The notes under the pieces: generated by a model
Database searches by the model: none
What the model saw: only the letters and a program-made list of their open reading frames with translations
Told to the model about the DNA's origin: nothing
Shown: piece by piece, positions 7,670 through 16,847 of the stretch
Position numbering within the stretch: position 1 is the first letter of the stretch
How the letters are laid out: each line of letters begins with the position of its first letter
Assembly (NCBI GenBank): GCA_001314805.1
Contig: LJSY01000036.1
Location: forward strand, 1 to 36,793
Length of the DNA: 36,793 bases
Source of the DNA: Rhodobacteraceae bacterium HLUCCO18
GTDB lineage: Bacteria; Pseudomonadota; Alphaproteobacteria; Rhodobacterales; Rhodobacteraceae
Reading direction: 5' to 3'
Position numbers and translations under genes: made by a program

Positions 7670-9166
7670 GTGACGGATGCGGATGTGGTCATCGTGGGGT
7701 CGGGCATGGGCGGCGCGACGCTTGCGGCCGCGCTTGCGCCCGGCGGCCGGCGCATCCTGATCCTCGAGAGGGGCGAACGCCTGAACGACTCGCCCGAGGC
7801 GCGCGACGCGGAGGCGATCTTCGCGCGCGGCCATTACCGTCCCGAGGAAACATGGCTCACGCCGGAAGGCGAGCGCTTCAACCCCGGCAACTATTCCTGC
7901 GTCGGCGGGAACACGAAGTTCTACGGCGCCGTGCTGATGCGCTACCGCGCCGAGGATTTCGCACCCCGACGTCACATGGGCGGCGACAGCCCCGGCTGGC
8001 CCTTGAGCTACGCGGAGATCGAGCCGTGGTACCAGAAGGCCGAGGCGCTCTACCGGGTACGTGGCGCGCTGGGCCATGACCCGACGGAGCCCGAGCATTC
8101 CGGCCCCTATCCCTTCCCGCCCGTTCCCGATGAGCCCGAGATCGCGGACCTGCGCAAGCGGCTCGCGGCCGCCGGGCTGCATCCTGCACACCTTCCGCTT
8201 GGCGTCGATCTCGACAAGTGGCTCGCCCGCGCGGCGACGCCTTGGGACGCGTTTCCCGACACGACTGGCGGCAAGCTGGACGCCGAGAGCGTCGGGCTTG
8301 CCGAGGCGCTGAGGCACCCGAACGTGGCATTGCGCACCGGCGTGACGGTCGAGCGGCTGGAGGCGGATGAAAGCGGCCGCATCACCGCGCTCCTCACCTC
8401 GGCGGGCCGCATCACGTCCGATCAGGTCGTGCTCGCCGCGGGCGCCGTCCACACGCCGGTACTGCTCCTGCGCTCGGCGACGGAGCGCTTTCCCGCCGGG
8501 CTGGCGAACCGCTCGGACCAGGTGGGGCGCAATTTCATGAACCACAATTGCTCGGCGCTCCTGGCGTTGTCGGCGCGGCGCAACCGGACGGTGTACCAGA
8601 AGACGCTCTACCTCAACGACTGGTATTCGTCAGGCGGCCCGAACGGCGAGCCGCTGGGCAACGTGCAGCTTCTGGGGCGCGTGTCGGGCCCGATCCTCGC
8701 GGCGCAGACGGGGCTGCCGCTGGCCGTGGCGCGTTTCCTCTCGGCCCATGCGATTGATTTCTACGTCATGTCCGAGGACCTGCCCGATCCGGAAAGCCGC
8801 GTCACCCTGAGCGGCGGCGAGATCGTGTTGAACTGGACGCGCTCGAACTGGAATGCGCATGAAACCCTGGTCGCGCGCCTGAAGGCGGCCCTGAAGCGCG
8901 CCGGTTTTCCGATGACGCTTTCCAAGCCCTTCGACCGCCGCACGCCGTCGCACCAGTGTGGCACAGCCCGCATGGGCTCAGATCCAGACACCAGCGTGGT
9001 GTCCCCGTGGGGGCGGTCGCATGACCACGGGAACCTCTGGATCGCGGATGCGAGTGTGCTCCCGACATCGGCGGCGGTGAACCCGTCCCTGACCATCGCG
9101 GCCCATGCGCTGCGGGTGGCCGACGCCATGGCACGCGCAAGCGCAAGCGGAGTGGTCGCGGCATGA
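7670..9166 (+). CDS. GMC-family FAD-dependent oxidoreductase
   Basis: This 498-residue flavoenzyme begins with the ADP-binding fold VVIVGSGMGGATLAAAL (residues 6-22) and ends with the GMC C-terminal domain. There the catalytic pair is visible as His428 in HQCGTARMG and Asn471 in AVNPSL. GMC enzymes oxidise alcohol groups of sugars, polyols and cholines with FAD. The form resembles the large subunits of sugar and gluconate dehydrogenases, but no small or cytochrome subunit is encoded nearby and there is no Tat signal, so electron transfer is unclear. Translation starts at GTG 7670 behind GGGGGAAGGGA. It is the first gene behind the 22-bp palindrome and overlaps the next gene by 4 bp (ATGA). 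Confidence 0.9.
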   Translation: MTDADVVIVGSGMGGATLAAALAPGGRRILILERGERLNDSPEARDAEAIFARGHYRPEETWLTPEGERFNPGNYSCVGGNTKFYGAVLMRYRAEDFAPRRHMGGDSPGWPLSYAEIEPWYQKAEALYRVRGALGHDPTEPEHSGPYPFPPVPDEPEIADLRKRLAAAGLHPAHLPLGVDLDKWLARAATPWDAFPDTTGGKLDAESVGLAEALRHPNVALRTGVTVERLEADESGRITALLTSAGRITSDQVVLAAGAVHTPVLLLRSATERFPAGLANRSDQVGRNFMNHNCSALLALSARRNRTVYQKTLYLNDWYSSGGPNGEPLGNVQLLGRVSGPILAAQTGLPLAVARFLSAHAIDFYVMSEDLPDPESRVTLSGGEIVLNWTRSNWNAHETLVARLKAALKRAGFPMTLSKPFDRRTPSHQCGTARMGSDPDTSVVSPWGRSHDHGNLWIADASVLPTSAAVNPSLTIAAHALRVADAMARASASGVVAA

Positions 9167-9918
9167 CCGGGAACGCGCTTATCACCGGGGGGCAGCAGGG
9201 CATTGGCCTCGGGATCGCGCGGGCGCTCCGCGGGGCGGGCTGGCGTATCGCGCTGATGTCTGAGCGGGACGAGGACGATCCGGCGGTTGACAAGGCGCTG
9301 TCCCTGTTGCCCGGCGCGGTCCATGTCACCCATGATATCGCGGAGACCGATGGTGTGCCCGCCGCGCTCGATGCCGCCAAGGCCGCCATCGGCCCGATCA
9401 CCACGCTTGTCTCCAATGCCGGCGTTCCGGCCATGGTACGCGGCGACCTCCTCGAAATGACGACCGAGAGCTTCGACCGCTGCATGGCGGTCAATCTGCG
9501 CGGGGCTTTCTTTCTTGTACAGGAATGCGCGCGCCGGATGCTCGCAGGCCCAACCGGGCCTTACCGGTCGATCCACGTCGTCACCTCGGTCAGCGCCGAA
9601 ATGGTATCGCCGGACCGGGCGGAATACTGCATCTCCAAGGCGGGTGCCTCGATGATGACGCAGGCGCTGGCCGCGCGGCTTGCGCCCGAAGGCATCGGCG
9701 TGTTCGAGCTCAGGCCCGGCATCATCCGCACGCCCATGACCGATCCGGTCGCGGACCGCTACGACGCCCGCATCGCCGCCGGTCTCGTTCCCTCCGCCCG
9801 ATGGGGCGAGCCCGCGGATATCGGCAAGGTGATCGTGCCCCTTGCGCGCGGCGATTTCGATTTCGCGACCGGTGCCGTCATCCCCGTGGATGGCGGCCTG
9901 TCGATCCACCGTCTCTGA
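9163..9918 (+). CDS. SDR-family NAD(P)-dependent oxidoreductase
   Basis: This 251-residue classical short-chain dehydrogenase has the cofactor motif TGGQQGIG (8-15), NAG (85-87), and a catalytic serine near 142-144 with Tyr155 and Lys159 (YCISK). The C-terminus GAVIPVDGGLSIHRL is the usual SDR end. It presumably oxidises or reduces a carbonyl/alcohol on the operon's substrate in the cytosol. It overlaps the first GMC gene by ATGA and ends 9 bp before the second. Sandwiching between two flavin oxidases suggests successive steps on the same carbon skeleton. The exact substrate is not visible. Confidence 0.9.
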   Translation: MTGNALITGGQQGIGLGIARALRGAGWRIALMSERDEDDPAVDKALSLLPGAVHVTHDIAETDGVPAALDAAKAAIGPITTLVSNAGVPAMVRGDLLEMTTESFDRCMAVNLRGAFFLVQECARRMLAGPTGPYRSIHVVTSVSAEMVSPDRAEYCISKAGASMMTQALAARLAPEGIGVFELRPGIIRTPMTDPVADRYDARIAAGLVPSARWGEPADIGKVIVPLARGDFDFATGAVIPVDGGLSIHRL

Positions 9919-9927
9919 GGGGCATCC

Positions 9928-11514
9928 ATGGCAGAGGGCTACGACTTCATCATCATCGGCGGCGGCAGCGCGGGCAGCGTTCTGGCCGCACGGCTGACCG
10001 AGGATCCGGCCGTCCGCGTCTGCCTGCTGGAGGCCGGCGGGCGCGACTGGAACCCGCTGTTTCACCTGCCTGCGGGCTTCGCCAAGATGACCAAGGGTGT
10101 CGCGTCCTGGGGCTGGAGCACGGTGCCGCAGCGGCACATGGGCGGCAAGGTCTTCACCTACACGCAGGCCAAGGTGATCGGCGGCGGATCGGCGATCAAC
10201 GCGCAGATCTACACGCGCGGCAATGCGCTCGACTACGACGAATGGCGGCAGATGGGCTGCGAGGGCTGGGCCTATGACGACGTCCTGCCCTATTTCCGCA
10301 AGGCCGAGGACAATGACACGTGGGACAATGCATTTCACGGCAAGGGTGGCCCGTTGGGCGTGTCGCAACCCGCCGCCCCCCTGCCGATCTGCGAGGCCTA
10401 TTTCGAGGCCGCGGCGGCGCTGGGCATCCCGCGCAACATGGACGTCAACGGTGAAGCGCAGGACGGTGTCGCCTACTACCAACTGACGCAGAAGAGCGCG
10501 CGGCGGTCGTCGGCGGCGATGGCCTATCTCGCGCCGAACCGGGGGCGGGCGAACCTCACGATCCGATATGGCGCGCAGGTGCGCCGGATCGACGTGGACA
10601 AGGGTCGGGCGACGGGCGTGACACTCACCGATGGCACGCACCTGCGGGCGGAGGCGGAGGTGCTCCTGTGCTCCGGCGCTATCGGGTCTCCGCGGCTGTT
10701 GCAGCTGTCGGGCATCGGGCCGGCGGACCACCTGCGGGATCTCGGGATCGACGTGGTGCTCGACCAACCCAACGTGGGCGAGAACCTTCAGGACCATCTC
10801 GACCTCTACTGCATCTGCGAGGTCTCCGGCCCGCATACCTACGACCGTTACGCGAAGCCTCACCTTTCGGTTCTGGCCGGGCTGCAATATCTGTTCACGC
10901 GGTCGGGTCCGGTGGCCTCCAGCCTCTTCGAGACCGGCGGCTTCTGGTATGCCGACCCCGACGCGCGGTCGCCTGACCTGCAGTTCCATCTCGGCCTCGG
11001 GACGGGGATCGAGGCGGGCGTTGCAGCGATGCCGGATGGCGGCGTGACGCTGAATTCCTGCTACCTGCGGCCACGCTCGCGCGGGACCGTGCGGCTCGCC
11101 AGCGCCGATCCAGCTGCGGCCCCGCTGATCGACCCGAATTACTGCGCCGATCCGCGCGACCGGGAGATGTCGATCCGAGGCCTCAAGCTGACCCAGGAAA
11201 TTCTTGCACAAGAACCGCTCAGGCCCTTCATCAACGCCGAACGCCTTCCTGGCCCTGACGTCAGGACGGACGACGACTACTTCGCCTTCATCTACGAGCA
11301 TTCCAAGACATCGCACCATTGCGCCGGGACCTGCCGGATGGGCGTCGATGCGGGCGCGGTGGTCGACCCGCGCCTGCGCTTCAACGGGATCGAGGGGCTG
11401 CGCGTCGTGGACAACGCGATCATGCCGAGGGTGATCTCGTCCAACACCAACGCCGCCGCGATCATGATCGGTGAGAAAGCCGCCGACATGATCAAGCAGG
11501 ACCATGGAGGCTGA
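9928..11514 (+). CDS. GMC-family oxidoreductase (choline-dehydrogenase-like)
   Basis: This 528-residue GMC flavoenzyme has FIIIGGGSAGSVLAARL (7-23) as the FAD-binding start. The GMC signature GGGSAINAQIYTRGN follows near residue 90, then a second signature CSGAIGSPRLLQLSGIGP near 250. The catalytic His464 lies in HHCAGTCRMG and Asn508 in SSNTNAAAI. It resembles choline and alcohol dehydrogenases more than the first GMC protein does, so the two are paralogues with probably different positions of attack. No signal peptide is seen. GAGGGGC precedes ATG 9928. Although BetA-like, it is not next to any betaine gene, so choline is an unlikely substrate. Confidence 0.92.
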   Translation: MAEGYDFIIIGGGSAGSVLAARLTEDPAVRVCLLEAGGRDWNPLFHLPAGFAKMTKGVASWGWSTVPQRHMGGKVFTYTQAKVIGGGSAINAQIYTRGNALDYDEWRQMGCEGWAYDDVLPYFRKAEDNDTWDNAFHGKGGPLGVSQPAAPLPICEAYFEAAAALGIPRNMDVNGEAQDGVAYYQLTQKSARRSSAAMAYLAPNRGRANLTIRYGAQVRRIDVDKGRATGVTLTDGTHLRAEAEVLLCSGAIGSPRLLQLSGIGPADHLRDLGIDVVLDQPNVGENLQDHLDLYCICEVSGPHTYDRYAKPHLSVLAGLQYLFTRSGPVASSLFETGGFWYADPDARSPDLQFHLGLGTGIEAGVAAMPDGGVTLNSCYLRPRSRGTVRLASADPAAAPLIDPNYCADPRDREMSIRGLKLTQEILAQEPLRPFINAERLPGPDVRTDDDYFAFIYEHSKTSHHCAGTCRMGVDAGAVVDPRLRFNGIEGLRVVDNAIMPRVISSNTNAAAIMIGEKAADMIKQDHGG

Positions 11515-11515
11515 G

Positions 11516-12679
11516 ATGCGTCTGCCGACCTATTCGGGAACCCTCGAAACCATTCGCCTGACGGGGGAGCCGCTGATCCCGCGCGCGCCCGGGGTGCCGC
11601 TGACACGCACGGCCTTTGCCGCCGCGCATGTCATCTCGGACCCGCTGGCCGAACGGGCCCCGTGGGACAGCCGCCCGGCCGTCGACTGGGACGCTACGCT
11701 GGCTTTCCGGCAGGGCCTTTGGGACCAGGGGCTGGGGCTGGCCGAGGCGATGGACACGGCGCAGCGCGGCATGGGCGTGGACTGGGCCACGGCGCTGGAG
11801 CTGATCCGGCGGACCATGCAGGCCGCGCGCGCGCATCCGCTGAAGCCGCGCGTCGCCTGTGGCGCGGGGACCGATCACAAGACGGCGGCGGAGCTGTCCG
11901 ACGCGGGCGCGATCATCGCCGCCTATTCCGACCAGATGGAGGCGATCGAGGCCGCGGGCGGTCAGATCATCGTGATGGCGACGCGCGCTCTGCCTGCCAT
12001 CGGCGCGAATGCCGAGACCTATGGCCGGGTCTATGACACCCTCATCTCGCAGGCGGCGGAGCCGGTCATCCTGCACTGGCTGGGCGAGATGTTCGACCCC
12101 GGCCTGTCCGGGTACTGGGGGACGGCCGATATCGGCGCGGCGACCGGGATCGTGCTGGACCTGATCGAACGCAACGCGGCCAAGGTCGACGGGATCAAGA
12201 TATCCCTTCTCGACCAGGCGCATGAGGAAGCGTTTCGCGCCCGACTGCCCGAGGGCGTGCGGCTCTACACGGGCGACGATTTCAACTACGCGCCCCTGAT
12301 CGAGGGCGACGGCACGCATCATTCGCACGCGCTTCTGGGCATCTTCGCGGCCATAGCCCCGGCGGCGTCGCAGGCGCTCGAGGCGCTGGCGAGAGGCGAC
12401 AGCACGACCTATCACGCTCTGCTAGCGCCTACGGTCCCTCTCAGCCGCGAGATCTTCAAGGCGCCCACGCGGTTCTACAAGGCGGGCATCGCGTTCCTGT
12501 CATGGCTCAATGGCACGCAGGATCATTTCGTCATGCCTGCCGGGTTCCAGTCCTCGCGCGAGATCACCCATTACGCCGAGGTCTTCCGCCTCGCCGATGC
12601 CGCCCACCTGCTTGTTCGGCCCGATCTGGCCGAGGCGCGCATGCGGACGCTTCTGGCCTTGCACGGGATCGACGGGTAG
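11516..12679 (+). CDS. DUF993 family protein, dihydrodipicolinate-synthase/NAL-like TIM barrel
   Basis: I recognise this 387-residue protein as DUF993, a family distantly related to the DHDPS/N-acetylneuraminate lyase aldolases. The segment KVDGIKIS around Lys228 matches the strand carrying the Schiff-base lysine in that superfamily, and LYTGDDFNYAPL (250-261) matches the following GdD strand. The tyrosine motif YNxP of DHDPS is replaced by PVILHWLGEMFDP (183-195), so a plain DHDPS reaction is not expected. Start 11516 lies behind GGAGG; the ATG at 11504 is inside the previous gene. Between two oxidoreductase genes and a glycerate kinase gene, an aldol or retro-aldol cleavage is my inference. 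No function is established as far as I know. Confidence 0.85.
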   Translation: MRLPTYSGTLETIRLTGEPLIPRAPGVPLTRTAFAAAHVISDPLAERAPWDSRPAVDWDATLAFRQGLWDQGLGLAEAMDTAQRGMGVDWATALELIRRTMQAARAHPLKPRVACGAGTDHKTAAELSDAGAIIAAYSDQMEAIEAAGGQIIVMATRALPAIGANAETYGRVYDTLISQAAEPVILHWLGEMFDPGLSGYWGTADIGAATGIVLDLIERNAAKVDGIKISLLDQAHEEAFRARLPEGVRLYTGDDFNYAPLIEGDGTHHSHALLGIFAAIAPAASQALEALARGDSTTYHALLAPTVPLSREIFKAPTRFYKAGIAFLSWLNGTQDHFVMPAGFQSSREITHYAEVFRLADAAHLLVRPDLAEARMRTLLALHGIDG

Positions 12680-12688
12680 CAAGGCAGG

Positions 12689-13702
12689 ATGAAACGCCGC
12701 CCCACGATCACCGATGTGGCCGCCCGCGCCGGCGTGTCGAAATCGACCGTGTCGCTGGTGCTGCAGGGCAGTCCGCTTGTCCGTTCCGAGACCGCCAAGA
12801 CGGTGCGCGCGGCCATGCGCGAGATGGGCTATGTCTACAACCGGGCCGCCGCGACGCTGCGCGGCAGTTCGGTGGGCCTCGTGGGACTGGTCATCAACGA
12901 CCTGCGCAACCCGTTCTTCACGGAGTTCGCGGTGTCGTTCCAGATGGCGATGGCGGCCGCCGGATACGCGACGGTCATTTCCAACGCCGACGAGGACGCG
13001 GAGCTTCAGGAGAAACTGGTCGCTTCGATGATCGAGCACGGTGTCGACGCCGTGGTGATCAGCCCGGCCTATGGCGATCCTTCCTCGGTGTTCGACCCGC
13101 TGGCGCGGGCCGGCATTCCGACCCTGCAGGTGCTGCGCCGGATGGACCCGCGCACGGAGCTGTTTCCCTTCGCGAGCTTCGACTACGCCGCCGGCAGCGC
13201 AGAGGCCACGCGGCACCTGATCGCCAGCGGCGCGCGGCGCATCGCGTTCGTGGGCGGGCTCGACGAACGCTCGATCACGCGGGAGCGGATGGAGGGCTAC
13301 CTCGCCGCGCTGGAGGAGGCGGGCCTGTCGCCGCTCCGGGTCGAGGGTCCGACCTCGCGCGCCTTCGGCCGAAGCGCCGTCGCCCGATTGAAGGACGACC
13401 ATCCGGAGTGCGATGCCGTGTTCTGTTTCAATGATCTGGTGGCGCTGGGGCTGATCGCTGGCCTGCAGAGGGACGGTGTCGCCGTCGGTCGCGATATCCG
13501 CGTCGTGGGCTTCGACGATATCGAGGAGGCGGCGCTCGCGTGGCCTGACCTGTCCTCGGTCGCCTGCGACATCGCGGGGTTCGCCCGGGACACGGCCGGC
13601 GCCTTGCGCGACTGGCTCGACACCGGCACCCGCCCCCCGGCGGAGCGGCGCGCGCCGGTCGGGCTGGTCGTGCGGGCCTCCAGCGGAGGGCTTGGCCAAT
13701 GA
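12689..13702 (+). CDS. LacI-family transcriptional regulator inside the catabolic operon
   Basis: The 337-residue repressor carries the helix-turn-helix TITDVAARAGVSKSTVSLVL (residues 5-24), the hinge region with NRAAATLRG, and a sugar-binding domain with VGLVINDLRNPFFTEF and VVGFDDIEEAALAWP. It resembles sugar-responsive LacI proteins rather than PurR-type ones. AAGG upstream of ATG 12689 is its ribosome site, and its stop overlaps the glycerate kinase start (ATGA). Being inside the operon, it is probably autoregulated through the 22-bp palindrome at 7604-7625. The effector would be the pathway's substrate or an intermediate. Confidence 0.92.
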   Translation: MKRRPTITDVAARAGVSKSTVSLVLQGSPLVRSETAKTVRAAMREMGYVYNRAAATLRGSSVGLVGLVINDLRNPFFTEFAVSFQMAMAAAGYATVISNADEDAELQEKLVASMIEHGVDAVVISPAYGDPSSVFDPLARAGIPTLQVLRRMDPRTELFPFASFDYAAGSAEATRHLIASGARRIAFVGGLDERSITRERMEGYLAALEEAGLSPLRVEGPTSRAFGRSAVARLKDDHPECDAVFCFNDLVALGLIAGLQRDGVAVGRDIRVVGFDDIEEAALAWPDLSSVACDIAGFARDTAGALRDWLDTGTRPPAERRAPVGLVVRASSGGLGQ

Positions 13703-14937
13703 CGCCCGAGGCGCTTCTTCGTTCCATGTTCGATACCGCCGTGGCAGTGGCAGACCCGATGCGCAGCCTCGCCGCCCATCTGCCGCAGAAGCCCGAGGGC
13801 CGTGTCGTCGTGATCGGCGCGGGCAAGGCCAGCGCCCGCATGGCCGAGGCGGTGGAGGCCGAATGGGGCCCCTGCGAGGGACTGGTGATCACGCGCTACG
13901 GCTATGCGCGTCCCTGCAAGGGGATCGAGATCGTCGAGGCGGCGCATCCCGTTCCGGACGAGGCGGGCGTCGCGGCCACGGCGCGCATGCTCGATCTGCT
14001 TGCCACCTGCGGGCCTGACGATTTCGTCCTCGCGCTGATCTCGGGCGGGGGCTCGGCGCTGCTGATCCAGCCTGCGGACGGGATCGCCCTGTCCGAGAAA
14101 CAGGCGCTGACGCAGGCGCTTCTGGCCTCGGGCGCGCCCATCGGAGAGATCAACGGCATCCGCAAGGAAATCTCGGCGGTCAAGGGCGGACGGCTGGCCG
14201 TCGTCGCCCATCCGGCCCGGATGCTCGCGCTTCTGATCTCCGACGTGCCGGGCGACGATCCGGGCGATATCGCAAGCGGTCCGACCGTGGGCCATACGGG
14301 CGACGCGGCACGCGCGCTCGCCGCGCTGGACCATTGGGGCGTGACGCCGCCCGCGTCGATCCGATCCTTCCTCGAGGCCGGCGGCGATCCGATACGCCCG
14401 GACGATCCCCGGCTCGCGCGGGTCGAGAACGTCATCGTCGCGGCCCCGGCGCAATCGCTGGAGGCCGCCGCGACCATGGCGCAGGCGCAGGGCTGTTCCG
14501 TCGAGATTCTCGGCGACGCGATCGAGGGCGAGGCGCGGGAGGTCGCCCGCGACCACGCCGCGCGGGCGCTGGCCGCAAAGGGTCCGCTTGTGTTCTTGTC
14601 GGGCGGCGAGTTGACGGTCACGCGGCGCGGCGACGGTGTCGGTGGCCCGAACGCGGAATACGCGCTGGCGCTGGCGCTTGCGCTGGACGGCGCGGCGGAC
14701 ATCCACGGCATCGCCTGCGACACGGATGGCGTCGACGGCGCGGCGGAGGTCGCGGGCGCGCTCATCGGGCCGGAGACGCTCGCCCGCGCCCGCGCTGTCG
14801 GCATCGAACCGGAGGATGCGCTCGCCCGCAACGACGCCCATTCCTTCTTCGCCGCGATCGGCGGGCAGGTCGTCACCGGGCCCACGCTCACCAACGTCAA
14901 CGATTTCCGCGCGATCCTGATCGCGCGCCCCACCTGA
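13699..14937 (+). CDS. Glycerate 2-kinase (DUF4147/MOFRL family)
   Basis: This 412-residue protein has the two-domain layout of bacterial glycerate 2-kinases (GckA/TtuD). Visible marks are VVVIGAGKASARMAEAVE (37-54), ISGGGSALLIQPADGI, the INGIRKEISAVKGGRLA helix, LISDVPGDDPGDIASGPT, and a C-terminal MOFRL domain with LSGGELTVT, GGPNAEYALALALAL and DTDGVDG. The reaction is ATP-dependent phosphorylation of D-glycerate to 2-phosphoglycerate, feeding lower glycolysis. ATG 13699 overlaps the LacI stop. Its presence is the strongest clue to the operon's end product: a three-carbon unit such as glycerate, hydroxypyruvate or tartronate semialdehyde. Confidence 0.93.
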   Translation: MTPEALLRSMFDTAVAVADPMRSLAAHLPQKPEGRVVVIGAGKASARMAEAVEAEWGPCEGLVITRYGYARPCKGIEIVEAAHPVPDEAGVAATARMLDLLATCGPDDFVLALISGGGSALLIQPADGIALSEKQALTQALLASGAPIGEINGIRKEISAVKGGRLAVVAHPARMLALLISDVPGDDPGDIASGPTVGHTGDAARALAALDHWGVTPPASIRSFLEAGGDPIRPDDPRLARVENVIVAAPAQSLEAAATMAQAQGCSVEILGDAIEGEAREVARDHAARALAAKGPLVFLSGGELTVTRRGDGVGGPNAEYALALALALDGAADIHGIACDTDGVDGAAEVAGALIGPETLARARAVGIEPEDALARNDAHSFFAAIGGQVVTGPTLTNVNDFRAILIARPT

Positions 14938-14948
14938 AAGGTCTGCCC

Positions 14949-15251
14949 ATGCTTGTTCATACCGTCCTCTTCGATCCCGCCTCGCCCGAAGCGGAGGCGC
15001 GCATCCGAGAGGCCTGCGAGATCCTCGCGGGGCTCAGCCTTCCGGGCATGTCCGGCTTCCGCCATGGCCCAAACCGCGACTTCGAGGGCAAATCGGCCCG
15101 CTACACCTACGGGTTCATGGTGCTGTTCGAGAACCGTGACGTTCACCTCGCCTACGAGGGCCATCCCGACCATGTCCGCGCCGGCGGCATCATGGTGGAA
15201 AACAGCCGTGGCGGGCATGACGGCATCTTCGTCTCGGACCTCGAGGTCTGA
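14949..15251 (+). CDS. Dabb-family (stress-responsive alpha/beta barrel) protein
   Basis: A 100-residue protein starts MLVHTVLFDP and has RHGPNRDFEGKSARYTYGFMVLFENRDVHLAYEGHPDH, the layout of dimeric alpha-beta barrel (Dabb) proteins with the closing HPDH motif. Members range from uncharacterised stress proteins to small cyclases and isomerases. It lies 11 bp after the glycerate kinase and 78 bp before the ligase gene, within the same operon. A catalytic role in the pathway, for example lactone or keto-acid isomerisation, is possible but unproven. A GAAAGG ribosome site precedes it. Confidence 0.85.
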   Translation: MLVHTVLFDPASPEAEARIREACEILAGLSLPGMSGFRHGPNRDFEGKSARYTYGFMVLFENRDVHLAYEGHPDHVRAGGIMVENSRGGHDGIFVSDLEV

Positions 15252-15329
15252 CCACACCGCATCCGCCGGACTTGCCTGCGCGCGTCCCCCGTGGTGATCT
15301 TTTCGCCGGGGATGGAGGAGGCACGCGCG

Positions 15330-16847
15330 ATGAACATGGCGCTTTGGCTGGACCGCACGGCGCGCATCATGGGGGACAGGCCCGCGCTGCTGCTCGGGCG
15401 CAGGCAGGTCGCGGATTACGAGAGCTTCGCGCGTCGGGCCGCGGGGCTGGCCGCCACCCTCGCCCGCGACGGGATCGCGCCGGGGGATCGTGTCGGCATC
15501 TTCGCGAAGAACGTTCCCGACTACCTGATCTGTCTCTACGCGATCTGGCGTGCGGGCGCGGTGGCCGTTCCGGTGAATGCCAAGCTGCACCCGAAGGAGG
15601 CGGCCTGGATCCTCTCCAACGCCGAGGCGACATCGTGCTTCGTGACCGACAGCTTGGGCGACGATCTGGCCGAGGTCACCGACCTGCCGCTCACGCGCAT
15701 TGGCGATGATCCGTTCGAGACAGCCTGCGCGGCGCAGCCCCTCGACCTCGTCCCCCGCGGCGCAGGTGATCTGGCATGGCTTTTCTACACTTCCGGAACC
15801 ACTGGCAAGCCCAAGGGCGTGCGCATCACCCATGGCATGATGGCCGCGACCTCGCTCTGCTATCCACTCGACGTGGACCCCGTGCGCCCCGAAGACGCCG
15901 CGCTCTATGCCGCGCCGATGAGCCATGGCGCGGGCCTCTATGCCGCGATCCACGTGCGCATGGGCGCGGCTCATATCGTGCCGCCCTCGGGCGGGTTCGA
16001 CGCGAGCGAGATCCTGGACCTCTCCGACTCCCATGGCGCGACGTCGATGTTTCTCGCGCCCACCATGGTCCGCCGCCTGACCGACGCGGCCAAGGCCACG
16101 GACCGCAGGGGGACGGGCATCAAGACCATCGTCTATGGCGGCGGGCCGATGTACCGCGCCGATATCGAGGAGGCGGTGGACTGGTTCGGCCCGCGCTTCG
16201 TGCAGATCTACGGGCAGGGCGAATGCCCCATGGCCATCTCCGCGCTCAGCCGGGAGGAGGTCGCCGACCGCACGCACCCGCGCTGGGCCGAGCGGCTGGC
16301 CTCCGTCGGGCGCGCGCAATCGCTGGTTGAGGTGGCAATCTCGGACGGGCGGGGCGGCCATCTGCCCCCCGGCGAGACCGGAGAGATCATGGTGCGCGGC
16401 GCGCCGGTGATGCCGGGCTACTGGAGGAACGAGGAGGCGACGGCAAGCACCGTCGTCGACGGCTGGCTGATGACGGGTGATGTCGGGCGGCTGGACGCGG
16501 ACGGCTACCTGACGCTGGCGGACCGCTCCAGGGACGTGATCATCTCGGGCGGCACCAACATCTACCCCCGCGAGGTCGAAGAGGTGTTGCTGACCCATCC
16601 GGACGTGCACGAAGTGTCCGTCGTCGGCCGTCCCTCGCCGGAATGGGGCGAGGATGTCGTGGCTTTCGTCGTGGCGGCGGTCGGGCGGACGGTGGATGCG
16701 GCTGCGCTCGACGCCCATTGTCTCGATCGGATGGCGCGGTTCAAGCGGCCCAAGGCTTACATCGCCGTGCCGGACCTGCCGAAGAACAACTACGGCAAGG
16801 TGTTGAAGACGGAGCTTCGCGAACGGCTGAGGGAGGAAGGGTCATGA
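15330..16847 (+). CDS. AMP-dependent acyl-CoA synthetase/ligase
   Basis: This 505-residue enzyme belongs to the class I adenylate-forming superfamily. Visible motifs are the P-loop YTSGTTGKPKG (153-163), the A5 segment IYGQGE, the A7/A8 region GWLMTGDVGRLDADGYLTLADRSRDVIISGGTNIYP, and the C-terminal catalytic lysine, Lys490, in NNYGK. These enzymes activate a carboxylate with ATP and load it onto CoA. The start at 15330 has GGAGGAGG about 8 bp upstream; a GTG at 15291 in the same frame is less likely. The carboxylate is unknown: the length is right for short- or medium-chain and malonate-type ligases. Its stop overlaps the next start (ATGA). Confidence 0.9.
   Translation: MNMALWLDRTARIMGDRPALLLGRRQVADYESFARRAAGLAATLARDGIAPGDRVGIFAKNVPDYLICLYAIWRAGAVAVPVNAKLHPKEAAWILSNAEATSCFVTDSLGDDLAEVTDLPLTRIGDDPFETACAAQPLDLVPRGAGDLAWLFYTSGTTGKPKGVRITHGMMAATSLCYPLDVDPVRPEDAALYAAPMSHGAGLYAAIHVRMGAAHIVPPSGGFDASEILDLSDSHGATSMFLAPTMVRRLTDAAKATDRRGTGIKTIVYGGGPMYRADIEEAVDWFGPRFVQIYGQGECPMAISALSREEVADRTHPRWAERLASVGRAQSLVEVAISDGRGGHLPPGETGEIMVRGAPVMPGYWRNEEATASTVVDGWLMTGDVGRLDADGYLTLADRSRDVIISGGTNIYPREVEEVLLTHPDVHEVSVVGRPSPEWGEDVVAFVVAAVGRTVDAAALDAHCLDRMARFKRPKAYIAVPDLPKNNYGKVLKTELRERLREEGS

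Noticed and set aside
9928-11514. Choline dehydrogenase betA
   Set aside because: The GMC motifs fit the family, but no betaine aldehyde dehydrogenase, BetI or choline transporter is adjacent; the operon is sugar-like.
6257-16718. Very long minus-strand open frames (6257-8545, 8761-11505, 13902-16718)
   Set aside because: They are antisense to well-supported enzymes, are Arg/Gly/His/Asp-rich without recognisable domains, and are typical of high-GC codon usage.
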